A stretch of DNA of 64,000 nucleotides from Lolium rigidum (lineage: Eukaryota; Streptophyta; Magnoliopsida; Poales; Poaceae): NCBI RefSeq assembly GCF_022539505.1, contig NC_061514.1:252638124-252702123 (forward strand), given 5' to 3'. How positions within the stretch are numbered: position 1 is the stretch's first letter; every line of letters starts with the position of its first letter. The notes beneath the pieces are model-generated. The model saw only the letters and a list, made by a program, of their open reading frames with translations, ran no database searches and was not told the DNA's origin. A program made the position numbers and the translations under genes. Shown piece after piece: positions 46,573-58,000 of the stretch.

Positions 46573-47454
46573 ATGGAAAACAACAAAAATATTAGAGATC
46601 TTTATAGTATTTATCTTGAGTTAGGACATGAGGTGTTTGAAGAGAAAATTAAAAAACCCATGGAACTTTGTTTGCAAAATAGTTGTAGCAATCTTATTAG
46701 CATGACCTCTTTGAACACTATTATTGCTAATGCTATGGAAGAATTTAAGCTTGGGGAAGCTGGTTTTGATGAGCATGAGATTTTTAGTCCCCCAAGCATG
46801 GAGGAGAGAATTTACTTTGATGACACTTTTCCTCCCATTTATGATGATAGTGGTATTTTGGTGCCACCTACTATTGAGGATAAAGTTTATTATGATTATA
46901 CTATGCCTCCTACATTTGATGATTATGGTGATGAGAATAATAACGATAGCTACTTTGTTGAAGTTGCTCCCACTACAATTAATAAGAATGACTATGCTTA
47001 TGTTGGGAGTAGTAATTATTTTATGCATGAGACTCATGATAAGAATGCTTTATGTGATAGTTATATTGTTGAGTTTGTTCATGATGCTACTGGAAATTAT
47101 TATGAGAGAGGAAAATATGGTTGTAGAAATTTTCATGTTACTAAAACACCTCTCTATATGCTGAAATTTTTGAAGTTACACTTGTTTTGTCTTCCTATGC
47201 TATTCACTTTGTTCTTCATTGATTATTTATTTACAAGATTCCTTTTCATAAGAAGTGGGTTAGGCTTAAATTTGTTTCATACTTGCTTTTTGATGCTCTC
47301 TTTGCTTCAACTCTCATCCTTATGCGAGTGCATCATTAAATTTACTGAGCCCATCTTAAAGGCGTTAAAGAAAAGCGCTTATGGGAGACAACCCATTATT
47401 TTACTTCTGCACTTTATTTTATATTTGAGTCTTGGAAGTTGTTTACTACTGTAG
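46573..47454 (+). CDS. Orphan ORF of X3, 293 residues, function unknown
   Basis: Not recognised. It is intact from ATG 46573. Residues 1-60 are helical and charged (MENNKNIRDLYSIYLELGHE). The middle is acidic, with two DD-TxPPxxDD-type repeats and many Asn/Asp. A block GNYYERGKYGCRNFHVTKTPLYML is shared with Z and X4. The C-terminus is hydrophobic, with probable membrane segments near residues 200-225 and 235-255. After LSSLCECIIKF the reading continues through the ATGGG/CCCAT hairpin and stops later than X4, so the tail is family-variable. It takes the place of gag-protease. A role in the particle or membrane, or none at all, is equally open. An envelope-like role is not supported: there is no signal peptide. 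Confidence 0.75.
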   Translation: MENNKNIRDLYSIYLELGHEVFEEKIKKPMELCLQNSCSNLISMTSLNTIIANAMEEFKLGEAGFDEHEIFSPPSMEERIYFDDTFPPIYDDSGILVPPTIEDKVYYDYTMPPTFDDYGDENNNDSYFVEVAPTTINKNDYAYVGSSNYFMHETHDKNALCDSYIVEFVHDATGNYYERGKYGCRNFHVTKTPLYMLKFLKLHLFCLPMLFTLFFIDYLFTRFLFIRSGLGLNLFHTCFLMLSLLQLSSLCECIIKFTEPILKALKKSAYGRQPIILLLHFILYLSLGSCLLL

Positions 47455-49937
47455 CAACCTCTCCTTATCTTTATTTTATTGCATTGTTGTGCCAAGTAAA
47501 GTCTTTGATAGTAAAGTCAATACTAGATTTGGATTACTGCGCAGGAACAGATTTCTTGCTGTCACGAATTTGAGCAGTAGTATCTGTAGAAAAATCAAAC
47601 AAAATCTGCCAATTTACGTGCGTGATCCTCAGATATGTACGCAACTTTCATTCAATTTGGGCATTTTCATCTGAGCAAGTATGATGCCACTTTAAAATTC
47701 GTCTTTACGAACCGTTACTGTTTTGACAGATTCTGCCTTTTATTTTGCATTGCCTCGTTTTGCTATGTTTGATGGATTTCTTTGTTCCATTAACTTTCGG
47801 TAGCTTTGTGCAATGTCCGAAGTGTTCAGAATGATTATGTCACCTCTGAATATATGAATTATGCACTGACCCTCTAATGAGTTTGTTTCGAGTTTGGTGT
47901 GGAGGAAGTTTTCAAGGGTCAAGAGAGGGGGTGATACAATATGATCAAGAAGAGTGAAAAGTCAAAGCTTGGGGATGCCCCCGTGGTTCATCCCTGCATA
48001 TTTTAAGAAGACTCAAGCGTCTAAGCTTGGGGATGCCCAAGGCATCCCTTCTTCATGGACAACTTATCAGGTTCCTCTAGTGAAACTATATTTTTATTCC
48101 GTCACATCTTATGTGCTTTACTTGGAGCGTCTGTTTGTTTTTATTTTTGTTTTTGTTTGAATAAATCGGATCCTAGCATTCTTTTTTTGGGAGAGAGACA
48201 CGCTCCGCTGTTTCGTATGAACACATATGTTCTTAGCTTCATCTTTAATGTTCATTGCGAAAGTTGAACTATTTCATTCATTGTTATATGGTTGGAAACG
48301 GAAAATGCCGCATGTGGTAAATGGTAAAATGTCTTGAATAATGTGATACTTGGAAATTGTTGTGCTCATATAGATCTTGTTTAAGCTCTTGCATCATGTA
48401 CCTTGTACTCATTAATGAATAACTACATAGAGCTTGTAAAATTTGGTTTGCATGATTGATCCCTAGAGTCTAGATATTTTCTCGGTTGAGGTGTTTGAAC
48501 AACAAGGAGACAATGTAAAGTCTTATAATAGTTACAATATGTTCATATGTGAGCTTTGTCTGCACCTTTTATACTTGAGTTTGCTTCAAACAACCTTGCT
48601 AGCCTAACCTTGTATTGAGAGGAATTCTTCTCATGCATCCAAATCCTTGAGCCAATAACCATGCCATTTGTGTCCACCATACCTACCTACTACATGGTAT
48701 TTCTCCGCCATTCCAAAGTAAATTACTTGAGTGCTACCTTTAAAACTTCTATTCTTTACCTTTGCAATATATAACTCATGGGACAAAATAGCTTAAAAAC
48801 TATCGTGGTGAAGAATATGTACTTATGTGTCTTATTTCTTAATAAGTTGCTTGTTGAGCGGTAACCATGTTTTACGGGGACGCCATCAACTCTTTTACCT
48901 TTGTTGAATATCATGTGAGTTGCTATGCATGTTCGTCTTGTCTGAAGTAAGGGCGGTTTTCACAATCATATGGTTTGAGTATGCATATTGTTAGAGAAGA
49001 ACATTGGGCCGCTAACTAAAGCCATGATTCATGGTGGAAGTTTCAGTGTGGACAGCTAATCCTCAATCTCTTATGAGAATAATAACTGTTGTTAAATGCT
49101 TATGCATTAAAGAGGAGTCCATTATCTCGTTGTCTATGTTGTCCCGGTATGGATGTCTAAGTTGAGAATAATCAAAAGCGAGAAATCCAATGCGAGCTTT
49201 CTCCTTAGACCTTTGTACAGGCGGCATAGAGGTACCCCTTTGTGACACTTGGTTGAAACATATGCTATGCAATGATAATCCGTGTTAACCCAAGCTAATT
49301 AGGACAAGGTGCGAGCACTATTAGTATACTATGCATGAGGCTTGCAACTTATAAGATGTTTTAGACATAACTCATATGCTTTATTACTACCGTTGACAAA
49401 ATTGTTTCTTGTTTTCAAAATGAAAAGCTCTAGCACAAATATAGTAATCAATGCTTCCCTCTGCGAAGGGCCTATCTTTTACTTTATTGTTGAGTCAGTT
49501 TTCCTATTCTTTCTATCTTAGAAGCAAACACTTGTATCAACTGTGTGCATTGATACTTACATGTTTAGTTATTGCACTTGTTATATTGCTTTGTGTTGAC
49601 AATTATCCATGAGATATACATGTTAAAGTTGAAAGCAACCGCTGAAACTTATATCTCCTTTGTGTTGCTTCAATGCTTTTACTTTGAATTTATTGCTTTA
49701 TGAGTAACTCTTATGCAAGTCTTATTGATTCTTATCTTGAAAGTATTATTCATGAAAAGTCTTTGTTATATGATTCATTAGTTTACTCATTATCTTCATC
49801 ATTGCTTCGAATCGCTGCATTCATCTCATATGCTTTACAATAGTATGATCAAGATTATGATAGCATGTCACTTCAGAAATTATCTTTGTTATCGTTTACC
49901 TACTCGAGGGCGAGTAGGAACTAAGCTTGGGGATGCT
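47455..49937 (+). other. X3 3' noncoding region
   Basis: About 2.5 kb, no gene supported. It has the doublet TCAAAGCTTGGGG and TCTAAGCTTGGGG near 47963 and 48020, the hairpin 48030-48048, and the polypurine tract just before 49938. Confidence 0.75.
48030..48048 (+). other. Conserved perfect hairpin in X3
   Basis: GGGATGCC, loop CAA, GGCATCCC. Confidence 0.77.
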
Positions 49938-51531
49938 TGATACGTCCCAAACGTATCTATAATTTCTTATGTTCCATGCTACTTTTATGATGATACTCAC
50001 ATGTTTTATACACATTATATGTCATATTTATGCATTTTCCGCACTAACCTATTGACGAGATGCCGAAGAGCCGATTGATGTTTTCTCGCTGTTTTTGGTT
50101 TCAGAAATCCTAGTAAGGAAATATTCTCGGAATTGGACGAAATCAACGCCCAGGGTCCTATTTTTGCACGAAGCTTCCAGAAGTCCGAGGGAGAGACGAA
50201 GTGGGGCCACGAGGTGGCGACACAGCAGGGCAGCGCGGCCTGGGCCATGGACGCGCGGCCCTGGTGTGTGGGCCCCTCGTGACGCCTCTCGACCTGCCCT
50301 TCCGCCTACTTAAAGCCTCCGTCGCGAAACCCCCAGTACCGAGAGCCACGATACGGAAAACCTTCCAGAGACGCCGCCACCGCCAATCCCATCTTGGGGG
50401 ATTCAGGAGATCGCCTCCGGCACCCTGCCGGAGAGGGGAATCATATCCTGGAGGTCTCTTCAACGCCATGATCGCCTCCGGATCGATGTGTGAGTAGTTC
50501 ACCCCTGGACTATGGGTCCATAGCAGTAGCTAGATGGTCGTCTTCTCCCCATTGTGCTATCATGTTAGATCTTGTGAGCTGCCTATCATGATCAAGATCA
50601 TCTATTTGTAATCCTTCATGTTGTGTTTGTTGGGATCCGATGGATATTGAATACTATGTCAAGTTGATTATCAATCTATCATATATGTTCTTGCATGCTC
50701 TCCGTTGCTAGTAGAGGCTCTGGCCAAGTTGATACTTGTGACTCCAAGAGGGGGTATTTATGCTCGATAGTGGGTTCATGCCTCCATTAAATCTGGGACA
50801 GTGACGTGAAAGTTCTAAGGTTGTGGATGTGCTCGTTGCCACTAGGGATAAAACATCGATGCTTTGTCTAAGGATATTTGTGTTGATTACATTACGCACC
50901 ATACTTAATGCAATTGTCCGTTGTTTACAACTTAATACTGGAAGGGGTTCGGATGATAACCTCGAAGGTGGACTTTTCGAGCATAGATGCATGTCGGATA
51001 GCGGTCTATGTACTTTGTCGTAATGCCCCGATTAAATCTCATAGTACTCATCATGATATATGTATGTGCATTGTTATGCCTTCTTTATTTTTCAATTGCC
51101 CAACCGTAATTTGTTCACCCAACATCTCGCTATCTTATGGGAGAGACACCGCTAGTGAACTGTGGACCCCGGTCCTATTCTTTACATCTGAAATACAAAC
51201 TGCTGCAATTGTTCTTTACTCGTTCTTCGCAAACAACCATCATCATCCACACTATACATCTAATCCTTTGTTTACAGCAAGTCTGGTGAGATTGACAACC
51301 TCGTTGTTACGTTGGGGAAAAGTTCCGTGATTGTGTTGTGCAGGTTCCACGTTGGCGCCGGAATCCCCGGTGTTGCGCCGCACTACACTCCTCCGCCATC
51401 AACCTTCAACGTGCTTCTTGGCTCCTCCTGGTTCGATAAACCTTGGTTTCTTTCTGAGGGAAAACTTGCTACTGTGCGCATCATACCTTCCTCTTGGGGT
51501 TCCCAACGGACGTGTTAATTACGCGCAATCA
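49938..51531 (+). repeat. X3 3' LTR
   Basis: 1594 bp, TGATACGTCCC...GCGCAATCA, complete B type. Confidence 0.9.
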
Positions 51532-51903
51532 TAGTCCCCTAACCTTCTCGCATGATCCCCATTGTGGCACTCTAATTGCTGCACAAAAATCATCAAAAGG
51601 CAAGTTGATAGTTTTATTATAAATTTTGTATCGAACCATGGGGTTAGTTTGGGACCAAATGAATTCAAAATCCTGCACTACCGACATGGTTAGTTTTGCA
51701 TATTGGCAAGGTTGACCAACAACAAAACCTTCCAACCCTGCATTAGCAATCAGATTTTGAACATCCTGCAGGATTCCTGCACTCCTCATAAAATCAACGC
51801 ATGGGTAGTAAGAGGGGTATACTCCTTCTTCGCGATGAACTCTCATAACCTGTTGCACCTCCAATTCTTGTTGGTTGAGTTGGTGCCTATTCCACTCCAT
51901 TTT
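51532..51903 (-). pseudogene. ATHILA ORF-1-like protein of W, 5' part
   Basis: The minus-strand frame starts MEWNRHQLNQQELEVQQV and runs through a segment ending NKTINLPFDDFCAAI, as seen in plant ATHILA ORF-1 family proteins. It is cut by the X3 LTR. It may begin at an exon: a TTTCAG acceptor directly precedes the ATG at 51900, and a GTAACA donor at 52051 would give a 148-bp intron. An in-frame upstream ATG at 51993 is the alternative. Function unknown; such ORFs follow gag-protease in some grass elements. Confidence 0.65.
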
Positions 51904-52051
51904 CTGAAATTTTTCAACAAACATTATAAAATTTGATTTGGTGACATATAATTGAGGGAAACTACTATAGGAACTTGGTAGAGTACTAAACATGCATCAA
52001 AAATAATTTTTACAACTTAGAACAAGCATGCAAGCTCACTAAACATGTTAC

Positions 52052-52788
52052 CTACAGCAGCAAAATATTCAAGATATACTCAACCAAACAAAATTCTACT
52101 TGGATAATCGGAGGAGTCACATACCGGAGAGTAAATGTGCCAAATTTCAGACAGAAATCTGGGCTGAGCAAAGAGATCGAGAAATCTTGAGCTCTTGAGC
52201 AGAAACGCGAGTGAGAGAAAGTGAGTACGAGTTTTTTCGGGAGAGAGAGTGAGATGGGAGGAAGAGATGAATAAGTGGGGCAAGGAGGGGCCCACACCAC
52301 AGGGTGGCACGCCCCCCTCCTTGGCCGCGCCGGCTGGTGGGGTGCACCCTGGGGTGCCCCACTGGTCATCCCCAGGTGCTCCCAGGTAGCTCTTCGAAAA
52401 ATAAGACCAACAGTATAATTTTTGTAAATTTTTGAAAACTTTGAAAAACGCATATTTCTGGGTGTCAAAATTATTATTATAGGGCAGAAAAAGATTTTCA
52501 AACCTCTAAACGACTAAAGCATTTTGCAAATCAAGTAGTGCTACAGCAAGTAAAGCAAGTGGAGGAAGAAAGAAGTGTTGTTTAGCTCTTCTATGCATAT
52601 AAAATGTATTTGTTAACAAGGTTGATCAAGTCTTGCCACCAAATAAATTTTACATGACATAAGAAGAAATAAACCTCAAATCAATCATGTTACCTTGTAT
52701 TGAATTGATATGGATCCAATCATAATACTTTGATATCCTTGCTTAGGCTCATATATAGGACAATCAATAGTTCCCACTTTGATAGTTC
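52052..52788 (-). other. W spacer between protease and ATHILA ORF
   Basis: About 740 bp. The stretch 52240-52390 is GC-rich (GGGGCCCACACC, GGCCGCGCCGGC on the plus strand) like the leader of an LTR. It may hold an internal promoter for the downstream ORF. No gene seen. Confidence 0.5.
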
Positions 52789-55343
52789 TCACATCGAAAT
52801 TGTATTAACTCCACATACTTTATCAATCCTCTTGGGAAAATAAACGGTATGCTCCTTGTCATCGACATTGAAAGTAACTTTTCCTTTATTGCAATCAATA
52901 ACAGCCCCTGCGGTGTTAAGAAAAGGTCTCCCAAGAATAATAGACATATTATCATCTTCAAGCATTTCCAACACAACAAAATCAGTTAATATTAAGCAAT
53001 TATTAGTAACTTGAACAGGAACATCCTCACATATACCAACAGGAATAGCAGTAGATTTATCAGCCATTTGCAAAGATATATCAGTTGGTATCAACTTATC
53101 TAAATAAAGTCTCTTATAAAGAGAAAAAGGCATAACACTAACACCTGCTCCCAAATCACATAGAGCAGTTCTAACATAATTATTCTTGATGGAACAAGGA
53201 ATAGTCGGTATACCCGTGTCACCTGACTTCTTTGGAACTTTGCCATTGAAAGAGTAATTAGCAAGCATAGTGGAAATCTCCTCATTAGGAATTTTCCTTT
53301 TGTTAGAGACAATATCTTTCATATACTTTGAATAAGGAGGCAATTTAATAGCATCAGTCAAAGGGATTTGCAGGAATAAAGGTTTCCTCCAATCACAAAA
53401 TTTATTATAATGTTCTTCTTCCTTTGATTTTACTTTCTTAGCAGGAAAAGGCATTTGCTTTTGAACCCAAGGATCTCTTTCATTACCATGTTTCTTAGCA
53501 ATAAAATCTTCTTTAGTATACTTTTTATTTTTAGCATGCTTTTCAGGTTCTTCTTCAACCTCTTCTTTATCACAAGCATCATTCTTATCATTATCTTTAT
53601 CATGTTCATTACCACTTTCAGTTTCAGCATCAGAAATAGAAATACTATTAGGATCATTAATAGGCTAAAAGGATTCTACAACAGTTTTATGTTTCTTTTT
53701 CTTTTTCTTAGAAGGAGTACAAGTTTCAGTTCGTTGAGAATCTTGCTCAACTCTTTTGGGGTGCCCCTCGGTATATAGAGGATCCTGAGTAGAAACACCG
53801 CCTCTAGTTGTTACTTCATAAGCATGTTTTTCTTCACAAGTCATTTTGCACTTTAGTGAGTTGATCAATTTGAGTTTGAACCATATGAAAATGTTTAACA
53901 AGCATCTTAACATCATTGGAGGTTCTCTCCACAATACCATGCAATTCACTAATAGCTCGAGAATTTTCCATTAAATGATTCTCTACTCTCATATTGAAAT
54001 TATTTTGTTTAACAATATAATTATCAAACTAATCTAAGCATTGAGCAGGAGGTTTTGAATACGGAATATCTTCCCTAGTAAAGCGTTGAAGAGAGTGTAC
54101 CTCAATCATGGATGAAGGGGGAGTAATCTTACATAAATCTTCTATGGGAGGTAAATTCTTCACATCTTCGGATTTAATACCCTTCTCTTTAAGAGATTTC
54201 TTGGCTTCCCTCATATCTTCATCATTTAATTTAATCATACCCTCTTCTTCAATATTGGTGTCGGGGTTGGTTCGGGTGTAGCCCAATCATCATGATTCCG
54301 GCCTATTCTAGCCAATAATTCTTCGACGTCGTCCGGAGTTCTTTCCCGAAAACACAACCAAGCACAACTATCCAGGTATGCCCTAGACTCAATGGTTAGT
54401 CCACTATAAAATATATCAAGTAAATCATACTTTTCCAGATCATGTCCGGACCGAGCTCGATAAGAGAGCAAAATCTCGCCCAAGCCTCGTGCAATTTCTC
54501 TCCATCTTCCTGGTCAAAATTATAAATTTTTCGCAAAGCAATATGTTGAGCACTAGCAGGAAAGTATTTCCGAAAAAAAACATCAAGCAAATCACTTGGA
54601 CTATCAATAGAATCAGGTGGCAAACTATTATACCAAGTTTTAGCATCATCCTTTAATGAGAAAGGAAAAATTTTAGCAACGAAATAAGTACGCTTCTTAA
54701 CATCATCAGAAAACAAGCTACTCAGAGTAGACAGCTCAATCATGTGTTCTACAGCACACTTACTTTTTCAGTACCACAAAAAGGTGTTTTCTCAACAATA
54801 GATATATGAGATAAATCAAGAGAAAAATCATAATCCTTATCCTTAATGTTTATAGGAGATGTGGCAAATTTAGGATCGGGAGACAGCTTTATATCTACCA
54901 AGTATGTTGTACAAGAAGCTTTTTAATATTACTTGTACCAGCTTGTAGCATTGCATTTATCAATGAAATCATCATCAAGTTCTACATAATCTTCATCAAG
55001 ATCATCACTAGAGTATTCAACGAGACTCAGGTGAATTAACGAGTGTAGCAGCATTTTCATTAGGAGTTTCGAGTATTTTCAATTTGTCTAGACCTAGCAA
55101 TTGTAGCATCTAGAAAAGATCCTAATGAACCATCATTATCAAGCACTGCAGAAGCATCATCAAAATTATAAGAGGAATTTTCAGATTCAGCAGCGAGTAC
55201 CAGAGCATTTGAAGCTTGTGGTGGTGAAACAAGTTTACTTATCACGAGATGGTGAATCAAGAGCAGCGAGAGGTACTCGGAGTTGTACCTTTTCTTGTAG
55301 TGGATGGTAATATGGCGACTTTAGTATCGCGAGGTTTACCCAT
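52789..55343 (-). pseudogene. Gag-protease of W, many frameshifts
   Basis: The start ATG at 55343 gives MGKPRDTKVAILPSTTRKG, then an acidic N-terminal region (55060-55260). Gag core pieces follow in several frames: FPFSLKDDAKTWYNSLPPDS and an AWARFCSLIEL segment at 54396-54743, and more at 54235-54483. A Lys-rich stretch (53430-53657) precedes protease at 52789-53454, with CDLGAGVSVMP (Asp near residue 100) and SIILGRPFLNTAG. It is related to, but clearly different from, B1/B2 Gag-protease. The frame is broken at least four times. No polymerase follows. Confidence 0.82.
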
Positions 55344-55401
55344 GATGGAGAATTTGCAGCGAACAATATCAATCGAAGTGAACATGCAAATAAAGCTATG
55401 C

Positions 55402-55419
55402 TCCCGGCAACGGCGCCGG
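55402..55419 (-). other. W primer-binding site (tRNA-Asp type)
   Basis: The minus strand reads CCGGCGCCGTTGCCGGGA, about ten bases after the LTR. Confidence 0.78.
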
Positions 55420-55429
55420 AAAATAGTCT

Positions 55430-55890
55430 TGATGACCCACAAGTATAGGGGATCGCAACAGTCTTCGAGGGAAGTAAAACCCAATTTATTGATTCGACAC
55501 AAGGGGAGCCAAAGAATATTTGTAAGCCTTAACAACGGAGTTGTCAATTCAGTTGCACCTGAAACAGACTTGCTCGCAAGAGTTTATCAGTAGCAACAGT
55601 TTTATAGCAGTAGCAGTAGTGAAATATCGGCAGCAGTGTAACAAAGACAGCAGTAGTGATTATAGTAAACAGCAGGATTAAAATACTGTAGGCACAGGGA
55701 TGGATGAACGGGCGTTCATGGATGAGAGAAACTCATGTAACAATCAAGGTAGGCCATTTGCAGATAATAATAAAACGGTATCCAAGTACTAATCAATCAA
55801 TAGGCATGTGTTCCATATTTAGTCGTATGTGCTCGCAATGAGAAACTTGCACAACATCTTTTGTCCTACCAGCCGGTGGCAGCCGGGCCT
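55430..55890 (-). repeat. W 5' LTR fragment
   Basis: 461 bp ending (minus) CTTGTGGGTCATCA. Cut at 55890 by the X4 LTR. Confidence 0.8.
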
Positions 55891-57764
55891 TGATACGTCT
55901 CAAAAGTATCTATAATTTCTTATGTTCCATGCTACTTTTATGATGATACTCACATGTTTTATACACACTTTATGTCATTATTATGCGTTTTCCGGAACTA
56001 ACCTATTGACGAGATGCCGAAGTGCCAGTTCCTGTTTTCTGTTGTTTTTGGTTTCAGAAATCCTAGTAAGGAAATATTCTCGGAATTGGACGAAATCAAC
56101 GCCCAGTATCTTATAATTCCACGAAGCTTCCAGAACACCGGAGAGGGGCCAGAGGAGGGCCACAGGCCCCCCACACATGTGGTCGGCGCGGCCCAAGGGG
56201 GGGGGCGCCCCCTATTGTCTGGCGGCTCCGTAGCCCCTCCGACTCCGCCTCTTCGCCTATAAGAAGCCCCCTGACCTAAATCTTCGATACGAAAAAGCCA
56301 CGGTACGAGAAACCTTCCAGAGCCGCCGCCATCGCGAAGCCAAGATCTGGGGGACAGGAGTCTCTGTTCCGGCACGCCGCCGGGACAGGAAGTGCCCCTG
56401 GAAGGCATCTCCATCGACACCACCGCCATCTCCATCGACGCTGCTGTCTCCCATGAGGAGGGAGTAGTTCTCCATCGAGGCTAAGGGCTGTACCGGTAGC
56501 TATGTGGTTAATCTCTCTCCATGTACTTCAATACAATGATCTCATGAGCTGCCTTACATGATTGAGATCCATATGATGAGCTTGTAATCTAGATGTCGTT
56601 ATGCTATTCAAGTGGATTTTACTTATGTGATCTCCTGGAGACTCCTTGTCCCACGTGTGTAAAGGTGACAGAGTGTGTGCACCGTGTGGGTCTCTTAGGC
56701 TATATTTCACGAATACTTATTCACCGAGTTATGATTTGAGTTGGATGTCTCTATGAAATTGTGGTGTGTTAGTACCTCCTATGAATCCTCAAAGTGACAG
56801 CGTGGGGTGTTTATTAGTACTTGGGAATACATCTTTAAGGTTTTCCTACATGATGAATTAGTGTTCGTTATCTTGCCAGAGAGTAATTTAGAATAGCATA
56901 GTGAAGTGCTTATTTATATTCCTTTATGATTGCAATGTGCTTTATATCACTATTAATCTATGTGCTACTCTAGTGATGTTATTAAAGTAGTCTATTCCTC
57001 CTCCATGATGTAATGGTGACGAGTGTGTGCATCATGTAGTACTTGGCGTAGTTTATGATTGTAATCTCTTGTAGATTATGGAGTTAACTATTACTATGAT
57101 AGTATTGATGTGATCTATTTCTCCTTTCATAGTCTGTCGGTGACGGTGTGCATGCTATGTTAGTACTCGGTATAATTGCGTTGGTCTACCATGCACTCTA
57201 AGGTTATTTAAATATGAACATCGAATGTTGTGGAGCTTGTTAACTCCGGCATTGAGGTGCTCTTGTAGCCTTACACAATTAATGGTCTTCATCATCCAAC
57301 AAGAGAGTGTAGAGTGGTTTTATTATGTGATCAATGTTGAGAGTATCCACTAGTGAAAGTATGATCCCTAGGCCTTGTTTCCAAATACTGTAATCATCGC
57401 TTGTTTAATGTTTTACTGCATCTTTACTTCCTGCAATATTACTACCATCAACTGCACGCCAGCAAGCTATTTTCTGGCGCTGTTACTACTGCTCATATTC
57501 ATTCATACCACTTGTATTTCACTATCTCTTCACCGAACTAGTGCACCTATACATCTGACAAGTGTATTAGGTGTGTTGGGGACACAACAGACTTCTTGTA
57601 TCGTGATTGCAGGGTTGCTTGAGAGGGATATCTTTGACCTCTTCCTCCCTGAGTTCGATAAACCTTGGGTGATCGACTTAAGGGAAAACTTGCTGCTGTT
57701 CTACAAACCTCTGCTCTTGGAGGCCCAACACTGTCTACAGCTAAAGGAGTGTGCGTAGACATCA
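55891..57764 (+). repeat. X4 5' LTR
   Basis: Starts TGATACGTCTCAAAAG and ends GCGTAGACATCA. TATAAGA at 56258-56264 is a likely TATA box. An internal primer-binding-like motif is at 57464-57486. Confidence 0.88.
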
Positions 57765-57774
57765 AGCTATTTTC

Positions 57775-57861
57775 TGGCGCCGTTGCCGGGGAGGTAAGGT
57801 AAAAGGCACTCACACTCTGGACCCCGGCAACTAAGCTATTTTCTGGCGCCGTTGCCGGGGT
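57775..57861 (+). repeat. Tandem primer-binding sites of X4
   Basis: TGGCGCCGTTGCCGGGGA at 57775-57792 recurs as TGGCGCCGTTGCCGGGGT at 57844-57861, each in a unit AAGCTATTTTC...TAAGGTAAAAGG, period 69 bp. A degraded third unit lies near 57900. Confidence 0.88.
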
Positions 57862-58000
57862 GGTAAGGTAAAAGGTATTCACATCCTCCGACTACTAAGC
57901 TATCTCCTAGTCTTGCTGCCGGTGTGTGAGTGCTCGAAGCTATTTCCTTTAGATCCTGCAATTGCATCTTTTTGTTTATTGTTTTCACTAGTTAGGCATA

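Larger units (their letters stand above)
46290..51531 (+). mobile_element. X3: plus-strand non-autonomous LTR element with orphan ORF
   Basis: Only the last 55 bp of the 5' LTR remain (46290-46344), because B2 inserted into it; cgcat (46290-46294) would be the B2 target duplication. The perfect primer-binding site, gag-start remnant, orphan ORF, noncoding region and complete 3' LTR (49938-51531) follow. The LTR is B type, as in gag-protease elements, but the ORF is the orphan type. The element lies in element W; tagtc at 51532 is the likely right target duplication. Confidence 0.85.
51532..55890 (-). mobile_element. W: minus-strand Athila-like element fragment, different family
   Basis: The right end is an LTR fragment (55430-55890), cut by X4. 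Reading left come a primer-binding site (55402-55419), gag-protease (55343 to 52789), a GC-rich spacer, and an ATHILA-type ORF cut by X3 at 51532. No reverse transcriptase is seen. Confidence 0.8.

Noticed and set aside
46573..47454. Orphan ORF as a retroviral-type envelope
   Set aside because: Envelope-like genes of Athila elements lie after pol. This ORF lies in the gag position, has no signal peptide, and its hydrophobic part is only at the C-terminus.
53455..53778. Hydrophobic plus-strand ORF resembling a membrane protein
   Set aside because: It is the shadow of a Lys/Glu-rich Gag linker on the minus strand; runs of lysine codons read as Phe and Ile in reverse.
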